NCBI GenBank assembly: GCA_947458345.1
Contig: CANHBU010000104.1
Location: forward strand, 1 to 6,592
Direction: 5' to 3'
DNA: 6,592 bases
Source: Comamonadaceae bacterium
GTDB taxonomy: Bacteria; Pseudomonadota; Gammaproteobacteria; Burkholderiales; Burkholderiaceae_C
The translations under genes and the position numbers were made by a program. The notes beneath the pieces are model-generated. The model had not been told where the DNA came from. It was given only the letters and a program-made list of their open reading frames with translations, and made no database searches. Positions 6,545 through 6,592 of this stretch are shown here, piece by piece; the stretch's first letter is position 1, and every line of letters starts with the position of its first letter.

Positions 6545-6592
6545 TCTTGCGCTTGCGGCCCAACCAACACTGTACCGCGGCCGCGCCAGGGC

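Overview
The window looks like chromosomal DNA from a high-GC proteobacterium, most likely a betaproteobacterium of the Burkholderiales. That guess rests on the strong G/C bias at third codon positions, the tightly overlapping genes and the character of the proteins; nothing in the window fixes the taxon. It holds five protein genes in two convergent groups. I see no RNA gene, insertion sequence, CRISPR array or origin, and no gene-free stretch longer than 84 bases.

Plus strand, left part (1-1413): the last 84 codons of an extradiol ring-cleavage dioxygenase of the LigB/DODA type, cut by the window edge. After an 84-base gap comes a complete Rieske-type mononuclear iron oxygenase of the VanA (vanillate O-demethylase oxygenase) kind. 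The gap contains three near-identical 10-base repeats spaced exactly 11 bases apart, which look like a regulatory element.

Minus strand, right part (6516-1473, read right to left): a complete heterotetrameric sarcosine oxidase operon in the classical order soxB-soxD-soxA-soxG. Junctions are very tight: a 10-base gap, an ATGA start/stop overlap, then an 8-base overlap. The beta subunit keeps the histidine that carries covalent FMN, the delta subunit keeps the four zinc ligands, and the alpha subunit has the usual domain chain ending in a GcvT-like folate-binding module. The expected reaction is oxidative demethylation of sarcosine (or a related N-methyl amine) to glycine, H2O2 and 5,10-methylene-tetrahydrofolate, or formaldehyde when folate is absent.

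The two groups meet tail to tail at about 1411-1475. A degenerate 17-base tandem repeat of about four units fills this junction and includes both stop codons. A Rieske demethylase-like enzyme would release formaldehyde and the Sox complex handles one-carbon units, so the two groups could share C1 metabolism, but the sequence alone does not prove they work together. I found no strong evidence of a wholly new system. The best leads are the helically phased repeats at 286-317, the tandem repeat at the convergent junction, and the Rieske/LigB/Sox neighbourhood.
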